From: Kudoa neothunni
Lineage: Eukaryota; Cnidaria
Assembly (NCBI GenBank): GCA_964304625.1
Contig: OZ199838.1
Span: 16,988,001 to 17,052,000 of the forward strand
Reading direction: 5' to 3'
Length of the DNA stretch: 64,000 nucleotides
Shown: positions 48,563-61,570 of the stretch, one piece after another
Layout of the letters: each line of letters starts with the position of its first letter
Position numbering within the stretch: position 1 is the first letter of the stretch
Notes under the pieces: model-generated
The model's database searches: none
Told to the model about the DNA's origin: nothing
Seen by the model: only the letters and a program-made list of their open reading frames with translations
Program-made: the position numbers and the translations under genes

Positions 48563-49440
48563 CAAGTTTATATGTAATTATGCTAGATTTATATATTATG
48601 CAATAGCAAGGATTTAATTCAATTTATAGTGATATTCGATAAACTTATTAATGTAACTAATATTAAATCGCATGTTACATCTACTAATTATATTAAAGAG
48701 AAATATACATGTTTTGGATATTGTGAATTACACAGGCGTGAAGAAATTTTAATATTATAATACATGTATGTAAAATGTTGGCTTAAAATTATAAAAAAAA
48801 TTATTAGAATAAAATTGAAAAAACATGGATTAATTATATTTTAATAATTTAATTGTAAACAAAATCATGCGACATTATTCAGTGGATGACACTTAATAAT
48901 GTCTGCAGCTAGAATTTGGAATAATTGATTTCATAAATTACCTTTCTTATATAATAACTTTTTCAAGCAAAAAATTATTTTTCCAAAATATATTTTTTAT
49001 CTTATACTAGTAGGTTAGAGGTAACGTGAAATAATTAATTGATGATGAATATGCTTACTTAAAGACGTAAAAACCGTATATTTTCTGTCTATTCTAATTA
49101 CAGACTTAGTCAAATCTAAACCTTTCTCAGTTAAATTTTTATTTGACCCAACTTAATTAAACGCTTTAAGTTTCAAACAAGCTAAAATTGAACAATTGGA
49201 ATATGCTAACTTTTAATATTATATTTTTTTGTTAAATATTGAAATGTTTCTTTAACTTAATCATAAAATATTTCAAAATATCAAAATTTAGTGAATATGA
49301 TAATTGATACCATTAAGATCACTTAACGTTGTGTCTTTTATAGAGCTAAATATTCTCGAAACATCACGCAAATTTATGAGAAGACAATAACTATTAATTA
49401 AAATTATATATGCTTTTAATTTGTCTAATTAATTTGGTTG
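48563..49440. other. AT-rich stretch without recognised features
   Basis: Nothing but AT-rich sequence was recognised between the Tc1 element and the Merlin relic. Confidence 0.5.
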
Positions 49441-50160
49441 CGAGTTTGTCTTGGCCGACTCTTCGAAAGCATCATTCAGATATATATGTAGAAATAATAT
49501 TTTATTGTTGGTGATGCTTCTATACTTCCGTTTGAAGACACTCCATGTACCTTCAATCCGGTCAGTGTGTACAACTGTCGAGGAGACAAATTCATTGTCG
49601 TGAATAACGGTCTCATGAAGATACCCAAGTTTGTGTAATCATGCGTAACCACGCCATCCACCGGAATGACTTATGGACCATTTTTTAACATGATTGGTGA
49701 TGATATTTTCTAATGTAGCATAATCCCTTTTTTTAGTCTCTACCATAAAAACATTTCCATTTTTATCAATGTCATCTACAATCCAGACACTTTGGTTTTA
49801 TAGAATTCTGCCAACGCCGAATTTCCTTTTACAAATGAGGCTTTCATCGATCTGAATTTTAATTCCAGGACCTCCAATTTTGATCGGGTTTTCCAAAAAA
49901 TAAGAGAGGCACACGTCTCTTAGAAAATTTTTCCAATCGACTACTGTATTGGCAGACCCAATGTCACATTGTCTCATACGTCATTCTTGGGTCGTTACAC
50001 CTCTACACCTCTACTCCACAAATATATAAATTTTATGAGGGAATATAAAAAGAGGTGCGAATTCGAAAAAATTGACTCAGCTCTTAATGGGGATTCTCGG
50101 TGGCAATTTTTCCTCTTGCAAAGGAAGCTATATCCATCCAAAGAGGATTTCCTTAGAAAT
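49441..50160 (-). mobile_element. Merlin transposon relic (copy 3, best preserved)
   Basis: The minus strand, in one frame from about 49980 to 49441, reads DIGSANTVVDWKNFLRDVC, IGGPGIKIQIDESLICKRKF, VWIVDDIDKNGNVFMV, KRDYATLENIITNHV, HSGGWRGY and VVHTDRIEGTWSVFKRKY. This is the complete order of an IS1016/Merlin transposase. It carries two in-frame stops. The second catalytic Asp (SDGW in relatives) is Gly. A frame change upstream separates LIKFIYLWSRG. No terminal repeats were recognised. Confidence 0.8.
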
Positions 50161-50162
50161 AA

Positions 50163-50280
50163 TCTATCTTCTATATATATATATACATATATATATGAAG
50201 CTCTTATGTCTGTCAGTGTGTGTGTTTGCAGCAGTTCGCATGTGCAATGGACAAACTTTCCTTAAATACAGCTTTTAGTA
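50163..50280 (+). mobile_element. Helitron-like 5' terminus (TA tract plus GTCTGTCAGTGTGTG)
   Basis: The TA microsatellite followed by GAAGCTC...GTCTGTCAGTGTGTGTG resembles the starts of H1 and H2. No CTAG end was found downstream, so only the 5' end is called. Confidence 0.35.
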
Positions 50281-51977
50281 TACATTTGAATAGATGATAC
50301 CATTAATAAAAATCTTTCATTTACTTAGAAGTATAAATATAATCAATACTGCAGTTAGATGTAAGGTATTTTCCGGTTGTCTACTCAAATAGCAGATAAA
50401 AAATACCTGTATAGTATTTAATAGTTGTTTGCTTCATAGTGATACTCGATTAGAATGAACATTTTACTCATTGTATAGAAAAAGAGTCTCTTGATTATGA
50501 TGTAGGATGTTCTAAAATTTTTACATATGTCTGTTAGGAGTTACTCTAAGACAAATAAAACTATTAACGTCACATTTACAAGAGATATTGCATATCCCTT
50601 AAAATTTTAAACATAAATAAGTTATTTGGGATGTGTTTTCTCTTTTCAAACGTTATGGGTATAGTTAAGCAAAATAGATTATGATCATTTTAAATAAAAC
50701 ACATAATTAGAGATTATAAGTTGTTGTCATGTTGGAATAATTTGGGTCTCTATACGAATTCTAAAAACTATGTAGGATGTGCGTAGAGTTTTCAAATAAT
50801 TAAATTTTTGTGATAACATCAATGGAAATTATGCTCCATTGGAATTGCTGAGATGTAAATATTTCTTTTTACCAAATGTGTCGATTGAGATTGAAACTCT
50901 ATTCGTCTTTTTGATAAGTGTTTATTCATTTTTTGGGTTTTCCATGCGCTTAAGATAGTTTTGATCTCTCCACAACTATTTAACTATCATCATTTAATGA
51001 AACTAAATTTTACTTCGGTGGCACAAATTCCATATCTTATAATAACTATTTTAAGGTTTTATAGTTGTGAACTAATAATTGATATTTACCAATTAATACA
51101 AGAAATACAAGTAAAACCTTTGGCATATTAACTTTGCTCATTATTTATGGATTAATTTTTGTTTTACTTTTTATCAAGTGTATTACCAAATATACGCCTA
51201 TTATTGATTAATGTCAGTAATATAATAAAATTATAATTTTCTAAAATCACTTTAAAAAGTATGATAAATTTTTCGAATTCATGTAAAACTTAAATATTTA
51301 AAATATAAGATATAACAGAGAACGTAAAGTTTTAATCCAAAAAATCAGGGGGATGCCCGTAGAATGAAATCAGAACTCCCATTAGAACAGATTAAAATTA
51401 TATTCTAAAATAAGTCAAATATTTATTATTTACTGTAATAAATTGCTAATGTTTAATTTATAAATTATTTCAATTTTAATAAACAAAAAAATTTGTTTAA
51501 ATAAAGAGAGAAATAATAATGAACCACATTGTGGCCAGTTATAATAAATTTGTTCATGAAAAAAATTTTATAATAAAAATTTAGCTATTGATTTTAATTA
51601 AATTTATCATATGACAACAGTATTAATAGTAATTCTAATAAGAGTTTTTTAATGTGTAATTACTAAAAACAATTTAAAAGATAAATTTAATCAATCGATT
51701 GAAATATTATATATCACGAAAATATTTTTCATCAAAATATATAATCCTTTGTCATTCAATTAAGGCGTGGAAGCACGGATTGAGTCATCCCATTACAAAA
51801 GTACGTATAGTGAGTATATTGGAAATAAAATTTAAATGAGGAAATCTGTGATTATTAATCAGTATAATTACAGTGGGATACCTATTCGGAATAATCCCTT
51901 CTGAACCATTAAAAAGTGTGTAAAATTTGTTCCATTTTTTTCATACTTTTTGCGCATGCACATTATAATTATGTATA
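50281..51977. other. AT-rich stretch without recognised genes
   Basis: No family resemblance, RNA gene or paired repeat was seen. Confidence 0.5.
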
Positions 51978-52187
51978 TCATTTTTGGAATTTTTTAAAAC
52001 AAATTATTGTCCATTTTATCGAAAATTTTCTGTTAAATAAAAGTTCTATAACAGGAAGAAACCAAATGATACTGTAGTTTAAATGTTTGAACAAATCCAT
52101 TATTTTGGATTGGCTAATATTTGGATTCATTATAACATGTAGATAAAAAGTCTTAAAAAAATGGAAAACAAACTCTAAATTTTTCAT
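51978..52187 (-). mobile_element. Possible mariner/IS630 transposase relic
   Basis: The minus strand reads MNPNISQSKIMDLFKHL, then IIWFLPVIELLFNRKFSIKW. The spacing is like the second Asp to Glu segment of Tc1/mariner transposases (DNxxIHxS ... LPPYSPxLNPIE..FS.W), but most key residues differ. This is a weak call. Confidence 0.3.
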
Positions 52188-52287
52188 CTAGTGGTGAAAT
52201 TTGGATCTTTTTTTTTTTTTTGAAATTGTCATTTAGGGTAGTTATATGTTAATGCTGAAATGTTTTAACATTTATACCTTTGCTTGT

Positions 52288-52480
52288 AGGCATATATATA
52301 TATATATATATATATAATTTTTTGAGAATAATTGTATATTAGAACTACGGATTGGTCCCAAAAATTGTATTAAATTGGAAAATCACGTGATTTCTAGTAT
52401 ATATTTTACATCATATACAGTCAATTATTTTAACTAAATTACCGTTGAGTTGAATATATATATATATATATATATGTTTG
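52288..52480. repeat. Two TA microsatellites
   Basis: Pure TA runs lie at about 52290-52317 and 52455-52476. Other TA runs occur at 9899-9919, 46353-46373 and 48418-48431. None has further structure. Confidence 0.8.
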
Positions 52481-53784
52481 CATAAACCTTAGAATTACTT
52501 AAAATTATAATCAAACAAATTTTATAAAAAATGTGCAATATCGGTTACCAACTGTATTTAATATTTAAATTAGGCATATGATATTACCACGGGAATCGAT
52601 TTCTCTTCAATTAGTATCTCTATTAAATAACTAATTTCACATTACTAATATTTATATTTGTCTCTACTAAATTACAGGATTAGGTAACAATTGAAATATC
52701 TTTTTTTACATATTTATATTGTTTATTTTATTGATCGTTTTTCATAATTAAATGAAAAATTTATTAATCTTAGTTTAAAACACGATCAAATTGTAGTATG
52801 TCATTTTCTGTCAGTAATAAGGTTAAAGTTAAAGAATTTTGTGTGATTTAGTATAAGTCTTACATTACTCTTGAAGTGCGCGCCTTTACATGATATATTC
52901 AACCTCGTGTTATTTAATTTTTTTCCAATATTTAAATTATATGATTTAGTGTATTCTATTCATAAATTATACTCATTATATTTCACAGAAATGATGTGAA
53001 TTTTCCTCTTTAGATTTCAATATTGACAAGAATTTTGAAAAAATTAATCATAATTAGGTCATTTTTCTGAAATTAGATAAATGTAACACGATGAGCAATG
53101 GCTATCCTAGTCAAATAAATAATGAGAGGTATAAGCATATTTAGTTTTCTTTTTGTATCCAATAGTGGTTAAAGCGTATCCCTTTGGTCTCCCAACAGAC
53201 TTCAATTGAGAGGGAACTTTTAAGGCTAAAATAATTTAAAAAAAGAAAGGAAATGAAAGTACCATCAAGCTCGATCATATTTAAAATAGGTGCTAGTTGA
53301 TCTTTAGATAAAACAGTTTAGAGGTCGGGAGCATTTTCATTTGAAATATTATTAATAATAATATTCTCGATAATCTCCTCACCTTGCGGAATAATATTAT
53401 TACCAACACCCTCAACAATTATTTGAGAATTAAAAATATTCTCAATAACATCTATTTTTTGTAAGTTAGATACGAGTAAAATATTCAAGTTAAGCGTCAT
53501 ATACCTCTTCCTTCAGAGATATCTTCATCTTCGGCTATAGCCTCAGAGTATTTAATATTCAATGGTGCGATTTCCTAAAAATAAATCAAGAAAAATTAAG
53601 TTTTCTTAAAATACATAATTGATTTATTTTCTTTATTAATTTGATGTCGTGGTTCTTGATTATTTTTTCTATTGTGTTGAATAGTGATAGGCAACTATCA
53701 TAAAACTCCCCACAATATTCAGCGGACAAAGCTGCTAGCTTATTTGTGTAAATCGCAGAATTTTTTAAACGTTTTCCATAAGAA

Positions 53785-55171
53785 TCAAAAATTCCTTTTT
53801 GGTTTTATTGAAATACTCTCTTTTGGTGTTACATTTATAGTTTCCATTTCCAAGAATCGGCTCATGTAATCTTGTGACCATCTAGGGTGGCATAAATTTG
53901 AATCAAACATTGGAAGCAGGTTAAACGCTCTCTTTTTAAAAATATGACTACATGGAAGGAGATACGATCTGTAAATATAACAATTACATCTTATGAATGT
54001 AGTTACACTATCTGTATTCGTGTTTTCGTTAAAATTTTGAATTTGTTTGTGGATTATATTGAAGGAAAATGGATTTAAATGATTAAAATACGCGTTTAGA
54101 ACTTCATTTGAGGTATCAAAATTAACTGGCTTCAGTAATATTTTGATTATATTGTATTTCATTTCTATTCTCATTGATTTGAGAGCGTCAAAGAAATAAC
54201 GGAAAAAATCATTAAGATTTGAAAATTTCTTTATTGTTTGTTTTAGTTGATCATTAATGGCTTCTAATCTATTATTGGTCGAGTTTTCATAGAAAGGATA
54301 TGCTACACTTAATCCTATGACCCATTCATCAGCGATTGGTTCCCAATTGGATTTAAAATAGTTAATAAACTTATCGTTGCTTTGTTGAAAAAGATTATTG
54401 CATAGTTTATCGAATTCATGTTTATTTTTCGAATAGATAATTTTATTAAGAGTTTCAAGCAATTGGTCCCTTTTCTCTCGAGTGATACCGTATTTCGACA
54501 TAGTTATTTCACGTCGGAAACTTTGAGAAACATGAAATATGCAGATCATTAGATTGGAGTTTGGAAATAATTCTTTCAAACATTTCCTTAGAGTGTGGTG
54601 CTTGTCAGTAATGATCATTCGGACATTTTGAGTCATGTTCGGCATCATTTTTATTAGTTTAGAAATATACCATTTAATTGACTCCGCCATTTCATCGTAC
54701 AAGATGCAGCCGCTAGTTATGTGGGTTTCACCAACCGAGTCTTCTGCAACAGACAGATACAATGGCGCACTAATAAACTAATAAAATAACGAAATAGAGA
54801 AAACCTCAGAAGATAACCGCGAGACTAGCAGTTTATAGGTTGCATCAAACATGGGTAAGTTTTCATAGATCCATGGATCATTTGGATGGTTATGAGTAGT
54901 GTTAGAAGATCTAATCTCCAGAAAATTTCCATCTACACTTACTCATAATGTAACTTTAAATGGGCTCCAAAGTAGCATACGTAAGTTATTTCGTAATACA
55001 CTAACGTGTTTTTAATATATCGATTAACCCGGTTTTGCACTGAGTCGATTCTTCTTGAATCTTTAGATTCACAAAATGACTTTTCTCATACTCTTAAATA
55101 TAAAATTTTAAACATTCAAAAGTTTCAAGTTTCATTCCAACATGAAAATTGTCTGAATTCGAATCACTCAT
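53785..55171 (-). mobile_element. MULE with SWIM zinc finger (ZSWIM-like), decayed N-terminus (copy C)
   Basis: Minus-strand ATG 55171 starts MSDSNSDN and then FHVGMKLETFECLKFYI, the N-terminal region of ZSWIM/FAR1-type transposases; stops follow. A clean 325-codon frame at 54762-53785 holds VRMIITDKHHTLRKCLKELF (second Asp), MICIFHVSQSFRRE and NNRLEAINDQLKQTI (a candidate Glu). The SWIM finger CNCYIYRSYLLPCSHIF follows. Part of the N-terminus is open in MFDATYKLLVSRLSSE just upstream. A 27-bp GT...AG stretch would rejoin it in phase, but it may simply be decay. It differs in finger type from MULE copies A and B. Confidence 0.75.
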
Positions 55172-55700
55172 TGTAGTTCAACCAAATTCGTGAAACACGT
55201 GGAGTTATGTTTACACTGCATGGCTCAAAGCAATAAATTCGAAATGATTAATATTTTTAATTAATTTGACGTTAATATTGTTTTAGTCTATTAGATTCGC
55301 TAACATTTATGTTGCTAGCAGTCTATTTTCCATAATTTAGTAGAGAAAAATGTAAATAATAGTAATGTTAAATCAGTTATTTAATAGAGATAACAATTGC
55401 AGAGAAATTGATTCCCGTGGTAATAGCCACTGCCTTTAAATTATATCATTAATTTTAATCGTTTATTTATATTAATTCCGATAAATTTATAAACTGTGAT
55501 TTCTTCAATCAATAAAAATTAAAATTATCGATAATAAATTGTAAAAAATTATTTACTTTTAATTTTTTAAAAATAATATTAAAAGAATTCATCTATATAT
55601 AATGAATATAATATATATGTGTGTCAAGGATTAATATTTAAGTGTACATTTTTAAGTCAAAATGATTAAAACTTTCCGAAATAATTGATTTTCGCATTAA

Positions 55701-55835
55701 CCCTCTTTGTACGACGAGCGTGACCATAACGCAAAAGCCGGTGGCGACATTTTTGACTCCAGATCAAATCATTCTAAAACGTTTAAATTCTTTATTAAGC
55801 TAAATCAACACATACTTTAAAATAATTTCACACTA
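55701..55835 (+). mobile_element. PiggyBac-like left terminus
   Basis: TTAA at 55697-55700 is followed by CCCTCTTTGTACGACGAGCG. It resembles the inverted right end of the piggyBac ending at 61657 (CCCTCTAACGAC). It could be that element's left end, with the piggyBac at 55840-58139 inserted inside. Confidence 0.4.
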
Positions 55836-55839
55836 TTAA

Positions 55840-58139
55840 CCCTCTGAGCGCCCCCAAAACGACTTTACACATTTTTTCTTTGGGGTCAAATTGACCCCAG
55901 GCGTGTTACGAATTAATTTACGCTAATTTTTTCATAGTTTTTTAATTATCGATCTTTTTTTCAATGAGAACTAAGAAGAAATTAAAATATGTGGAATAGA
56001 TTAATTTGCCTATACGAGGAATCATTAAATATAGTGTGGACTAGTCAGAAACTAATGAAAATGATGCGTTTATTAAGAAATTTGCGTGTTTTATCATTTT
56101 ATATTTTCCTGCATTTATATAAAATCATATATCGTTGAGCATGTTGCGAATAAAAACACATTAAACCAACGGACAAGACAAATGCAAATATATTTTTCCA
56201 AGTAATTTACCTTATTTAGCAAGACATTTAACGTGAATAACGTTTGAGTGGTCATCGCAACAGTTTGCCTTACAAACAGATCTTGTTTTTTTTGTCGCGG
56301 TTTCTTTCACAAAGACAACACCTTTTTCTACTTCGACTTGAACACTCCAAAGACATATTTTGTTATAACTTCTCATTATTAATGTTCAGAAAATTAGTTA
56401 CAAGACTGTCCGCTAGCATTTCTAAATATTTCAGTCTAGAGCAACTAGGGTCAATGAATATTTCCTTATAAATATGGAATGAGTTAATCAAACTGGCGTC
56501 AACCATATTATAAAAAACTGCAGTGGGCCAGCCAACGCTTCGTGATCGTTTAACACTAGTTGTGGCAATTATACGGTCAACTGTGTCGACTCCTCCCTTG
56601 CATTTATTATAAGGATGTGTGACCACCTCAGGTTTTTTAGTGGCAGTATCATCAACATTTGTATTGCAAGAAGAAGTTGTTAGAAGTAAAACTGATTTGT
56701 TTTTTTTGGAACATACGAAAGCAACATAAATTTTTTGTAAAACAAAAATCTAGAACTGTTTACTTCTCTATTTCGGTCTTTCTTTAGATGCTCTGGAATG
56801 TCTCTCTTGTTACTGCGGATCGTACCAACCATAGCCATACCCCAATTCAAGAGATTTTCTGCAACAGAAATAGAGCTGAAAAAATTATCAAATACAATAT
56901 TTCTGTCACTGTCTTAAATTAACGACAAGTTCCAAAACCACACTTTCACCAACATTTTGGGCTTTCTCGCTATTGTTTCTTCCCAAGTATACAGATATAT
57001 TATAGATGTATTTTGTATCAGGGTCGGTAAGCAGAAAAAATTTTATACCGCAAACAGCAAGTTTCGACGGCGTGTATTGCTTAAAGGGACATTTACCTCT
57101 AAATGCAACAAGTCGCTCGTCGATGGTCAAATTTTCACCGGGAATAACTAATTTAGAAATTCTGTCTTTTCAGGTATCAAAAATCTCTCGCAATGGGCAA
57201 AATTTGTCTAACTCACGTCTTGCTTCTCGGGTTTCAAAGTCATCAAAATGAAGAGACCTCGATATCTGGACAAATCTTTTTAGTAACACTATTTTTCTGA
57301 ATATATTACAACACTCCAAAGTAATTTTAAGGACTCTAATTTTGACTTAAATATGGACATATAAATTAGAAATTCAAGGTAAGCTTCAAATTCTTCCAAT
57401 GTTATAGATTTCCACTCATTATTGTAATGAAAATCCCCAAATTTGTTTGTGTTCGAAATCACACTAGAAAAAAATAAAATGTCAAAAAATATCAAGAATT
57501 TATCCGATATTTCTCTAATTCATGACGTCTCGTAGGCACTTAAACCTGGGATCGGATGATGTATATTTTTCTTTTGAGTTTTTGTGATCTTTGGTGTAAC
57601 CGAGGACGAAGCAATTCCATTTTTGTCGAGGAATAGATTTCTGTTTTTGCGATTTGCGTTATTTCGTTGTCGGATTCTGATAAAGAATCAAATAAATGAA
57701 GACTGTCGTCTATTTCATTTGCTTCGGAATCATTTTCTGATCAGAACTCGTTCTCAAAATCACTCATTTTCAAAATGTATTTTCTTGCCTGTGTTTGTGA
57801 ATCTTCGCTGAGCATATTTTTGGTTTTTTTCTCTATATTTTATGATAAAATCCCTTTAAAATTTAATTTAATTTAACTTAATTTAACTTAAATTTAAACA
57901 AAACATTTTTCATTTAGACTTGATACGTGTATTTTTACGTTCCCCCAAAGAAAGAATGTGTTAGTATTTAATTATTTCACTATTTAATATATTATTTCTA
58001 ATTTTTTTTTACTTTCAAATCAAAAAGCACATTATAGGCAAATAGCTTGATTTTTAAACTAATTAAAGCTTTATGAGACAACATAAAACACAACACAAAA
58101 TCATTTGGGGTCAATTTGAACCCATAGACGTTCGGAAGG
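55840..58139 (-). mobile_element. PiggyBac DNA transposon, decayed (copy B)
   Basis: TTAA flanks both ends (55836-55839 and 58140-58143). Ends are CCCTCTGAGCG and, inverted, CCTTCCGAACG. A palindrome GGGGTCAAATTGACCCC lies near the left end and a near-copy at the right. On the minus strand the transposase reads MSDFENEF (about 57768), LEEFEAYLEFLIYM, MTIDERLVAFRGKCPFKQYT (57130, first Asp) and KGGVDTVDRIIATTSVKRS (56600, third Asp). A C-terminal region without a readable cysteine-rich domain follows. Several stops and frame changes disable it. Confidence 0.8.
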
Positions 58140-58143
58140 TTAA

Positions 58144-59852
58144 TAGGTAAAATGGGTTCTAATTTCCAGAAATAGTGATGTTAATTTGGGCACGCGCAAA
58201 TAGGTTACCCACCCACAGTTTAATGAGAGTTTAAATGTCAAATTCTTTTAGGGGTTAGCTTGAGTCATAAAAATAAAAATAACGCCGGATTAATTAATTA
58301 ATTATTTATTTAATTAAAGAATTAATTGGATATTAAAATGAGCTGTAATGAGAGGCATCTTCGTTACCAATTGGAAGACTTAGAATGGATTAAGTATATT
58401 TTGATCAGACAATGCACTTTTGTTCATGACAACATTTTTTCTAAATTTTGAATTATTTCTTGATTCGTTCTTGTACATTCGCGAAATTTTGTTATTGCTT
58501 TGTGTTTCATTCGCGTGCATGCCAACCTGTCAGTTTGAAATTAGTCGTTTAATAGGTTGAGAATCAAGATACTTTCTCCAAAAAAAGACTTTTTGATTAA
58601 CATATTAAGGATTTAATGTATGGCGTCACGGGGTTGAACTAATGCTTGGAATTTCATTGACTATAACCGTACCATGTTCATAGAAAATATTTTAATTAAA
58701 TTTTTCAAAAATATATGATAATTTATATTGTTAAGGAATTTCGATTAGCAGAAGTTTATTAAAATTGGAGTAATTTAGTTCTAGATCAAGTAATAAGGTA
58801 GGATTACGGATCTAAAAACAACCATTGGGGAATCTGTGTTTTTCTATTCATAAGCGGTTGTTCATAATCAAATATAAAAACGCTGAAAGCATGGATTCAG
58901 TTAATTATTATAACTTCTACATTAAATAAACGTGTTGAAAACATTTGTATTAATGTTTTATTTTCCAAATGATATGATTAAATTACTTTAGTAAACGTCG
59001 CATATTTTGTTATAAATAATAAACCATCTTCTGTATTAATGTTTATACATTTATTATAAACTTTTTACAAAACTACATCAATCAGTTAATACATTTTTTA
59101 GTTTTTAAATTTTTATAATGACCAAATGCTCAGCTTTTTTATTTCAGTACAATAATATGCAAAAAAAATTAGTTTGTAATTTATTTTTAAATAACTATTT
59201 ACAAATAATAAAAATAAATCATCTAAATTGCATTTTAGTAATATTGTGTTTATAACAATACTTAATTTAAGTAATTTACTGATGCATATGATTTGTGAAA
59301 TTTATATTATATTTAATATTATTAAAATTAACTATTTTATTGTAAGTTTTCTATTTTGTAACGAATGTAAAATGGGCTTATATAAACTCAAATAGATTAA
59401 ATGAAAGAATTAACAAGTTTTGGATATTGTAAGAGATTTAACAATCTAAGTATTTTCGATAATGAGATAAACTAAGCTATTGGCGCTTGTTTTCTTATAT
59501 AATAGATGTAGATGCACATTATTTTAACTAATCCCTCAAAATTTGAATGAATCTCTTAATGTTGAAATTTCGAGTATTTAATAGTCTCTATAATCGCATT
59601 TTTAAACCCCCATTTGATATGTTCTCCAGGAATATTGACGATGTGAAAAAAGGGTTCAATTGTGTTTCTCTACTAATGGAAAATATCCCGCACTAAGTCA
59701 TAGGAATGATACAACTTTTAATCCATATTTAACAAAGATTGAAACAAATCCTCCTAAACTGGCTTTATTATTTGAATAAAATGGAATAGATCGTTTAGAA
59801 ATAAATCTACAGGTAGCCATTGCCAACCCATCGACCAGAATATATTTCAATG
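58144..59852. other. AT-rich stretch up to the assembly gap
   Basis: No gene was recognised. A minus-strand frame ending at the gap reads ILVDGLAMATCRFISKRSIP and then FVSIFVKYGLKV. It looks protein-like, but I cannot assign it. Confidence 0.4.
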
Positions 59853-60052
59853 NNNNNNNNNNNNNNNNNNNNNNNNNNNNNNNNNNNNNNNNNNNNNNNN
59901 NNNNNNNNNNNNNNNNNNNNNNNNNNNNNNNNNNNNNNNNNNNNNNNNNNNNNNNNNNNNNNNNNNNNNNNNNNNNNNNNNNNNNNNNNNNNNNNNNNNN
60001 NNNNNNNNNNNNNNNNNNNNNNNNNNNNNNNNNNNNNNNNNNNNNNNNNNNN
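59853..60052. other. Assembly gap of 200 N
   Basis: Exactly 200 N, a common placeholder length, so the true distance is unknown. Open frames that run through it are artefacts. Confidence 1.
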
Positions 60053-61319
60053 TATGTTTCGACGCGATTATTTCCACAATTCATGGAAAGAAATTGATGA
60101 TGTTGAATTTAAAGGGTTCCTGGGAATCCTTATCTTAATGGGAATTCATCAAGAGAGAGCGGAACCTTTGCATGAACTTTTTAGTTTATCTGAAGGGAAG
60201 CCAATTTATCGTCAGCTTTTTTCTCAAACTCGCTTTTTACAAATATCGCGAGCACTACACTTTGACAACAAAGGCACAAGAATGCAAAAAAGTGTTGATA
60301 AATTTGCTGCAATTCGTAATGTTTGGAACATGTGGGTGAACGAAGCATCTCATGAAGACGTCACAATTGACAAACAACTTTTCCCTTTTAAAGGAAGATG
60401 CTCCTTTAGGCAATATATGCCTAAAAAACCGGCGAAATATGGTATTAAATTTTTTCTCATGGCTGATCCCGTTGAAAAATATGTCCTCAATATTTCTCCT
60501 TATCTCGGGAAAAATGGTGAACACGCTACTAGAAGTGTTGGAGTTGGCGAAAGCGTTGTTCTTTCAATTGCATCTCTATTGTACAATTCTGGGAGGAACA
60601 TTGTTGCGGATAATTTTTTTTCGTCGCTATCACTGGCATCAAAGTTGCTGCAAAAACGCCTTACTTATCTTGGAACTATAAGGAATAATAAGAGAGATTT
60701 GCCTCCATGTGTGCTTCCATCAAGGAACAGGGCGTTGCATAGTACCTTATTTCTCTTCCATGAGAAAAGCATGATAACGCCATATGTTCCCAAGAAAGGA
60801 AAGGCCGTTAATTTGCTATCGACAGGAACAAATAACACCAACGTAGGAAATCTACAAAATGACAGAAAACCACACGTTATAGAGCACTACAATAGCACTA
60901 AAGGTGGGGTCGATACTGTCGACAGGATGATATCTTCAGTATCCGTTCGTAGGTTCTGCAAAAGATGGCCAGTCGTCGTATTTTATAATATAATTGACAT
61001 ATCATTAATCAACACCTTCTGCATCTATAAAAACATTTTTAAGGAAAATCCCCCAAAAAGAAGAGTTTTTTTAAAAGAAATGGCAGAATTATTGTACAGG
61101 CCACTTCTTAGTAGAAATACTAAAATTGAAAAAGTAGTCAAAAGAACTCTTACATCCAATAAAAATAAACATAATGTTCCTTCAAATTCGAAATCGCAAT
61201 CTAGATGCCAATTATGTCCCCGAAAAAACGATAAAAAAACGACCTTATGTTGCAAAAACTGTCAACGGTATTATTGCAAAGATCACTCATCAAAAATCTG
61301 TTCTGATTGTTCAAAATGA
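60053..61319 (+). CDS. PiggyBac transposase, N-terminus lost in the gap (copy A)
   Basis: After the gap the frame is uninterrupted for 421 codons to TGA 61317-61319. It starts FRRDYFHNSWKEIDDVEFKG, part of the dimerisation/DNA-binding region. The three catalytic Asp are TIDKQLFPFKGRC (GAC 60368), IVADNFFSSLSLA (GAT 60608) and KGGVDTVDRM (GAT 60912), each in its family motif. The C-terminal cysteine-rich zinc domain is complete (CQLCPRKNDKK ... CCKNC ... CKDHSSKICSDC). About 150-200 N-terminal residues are expected in or before the gap. The right end is the TTAA-flanked terminus at 61657. The visible part looks functional. Confidence 0.9.
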
Positions 61320-61570
61320 ACAATTAAATTGATTATATATTATTTTTTATTTATTCGTCTACTTATGCTTACAAAAAATACGCATTTATACAAGTTTTTG
61401 AACAGTGCGCGAAATCATCCGATAGGATTAAAATGGGCTTAATGATGTCAATATTCTGTATTTTCCTTGAAATCTGTTCGTATGAATTTTTTATAACCTT
61501 GCGTATTACTTTGTATTAATTTTACAAATAAAATAATCCAAAAAAAATCTGGAGTTAAATCTACCCCAAT

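Noticed and set aside
59698-60084. Frames running through the N gap
   Set aside because: The N positions were merely not stops; the joined protein is an artefact of the gap.
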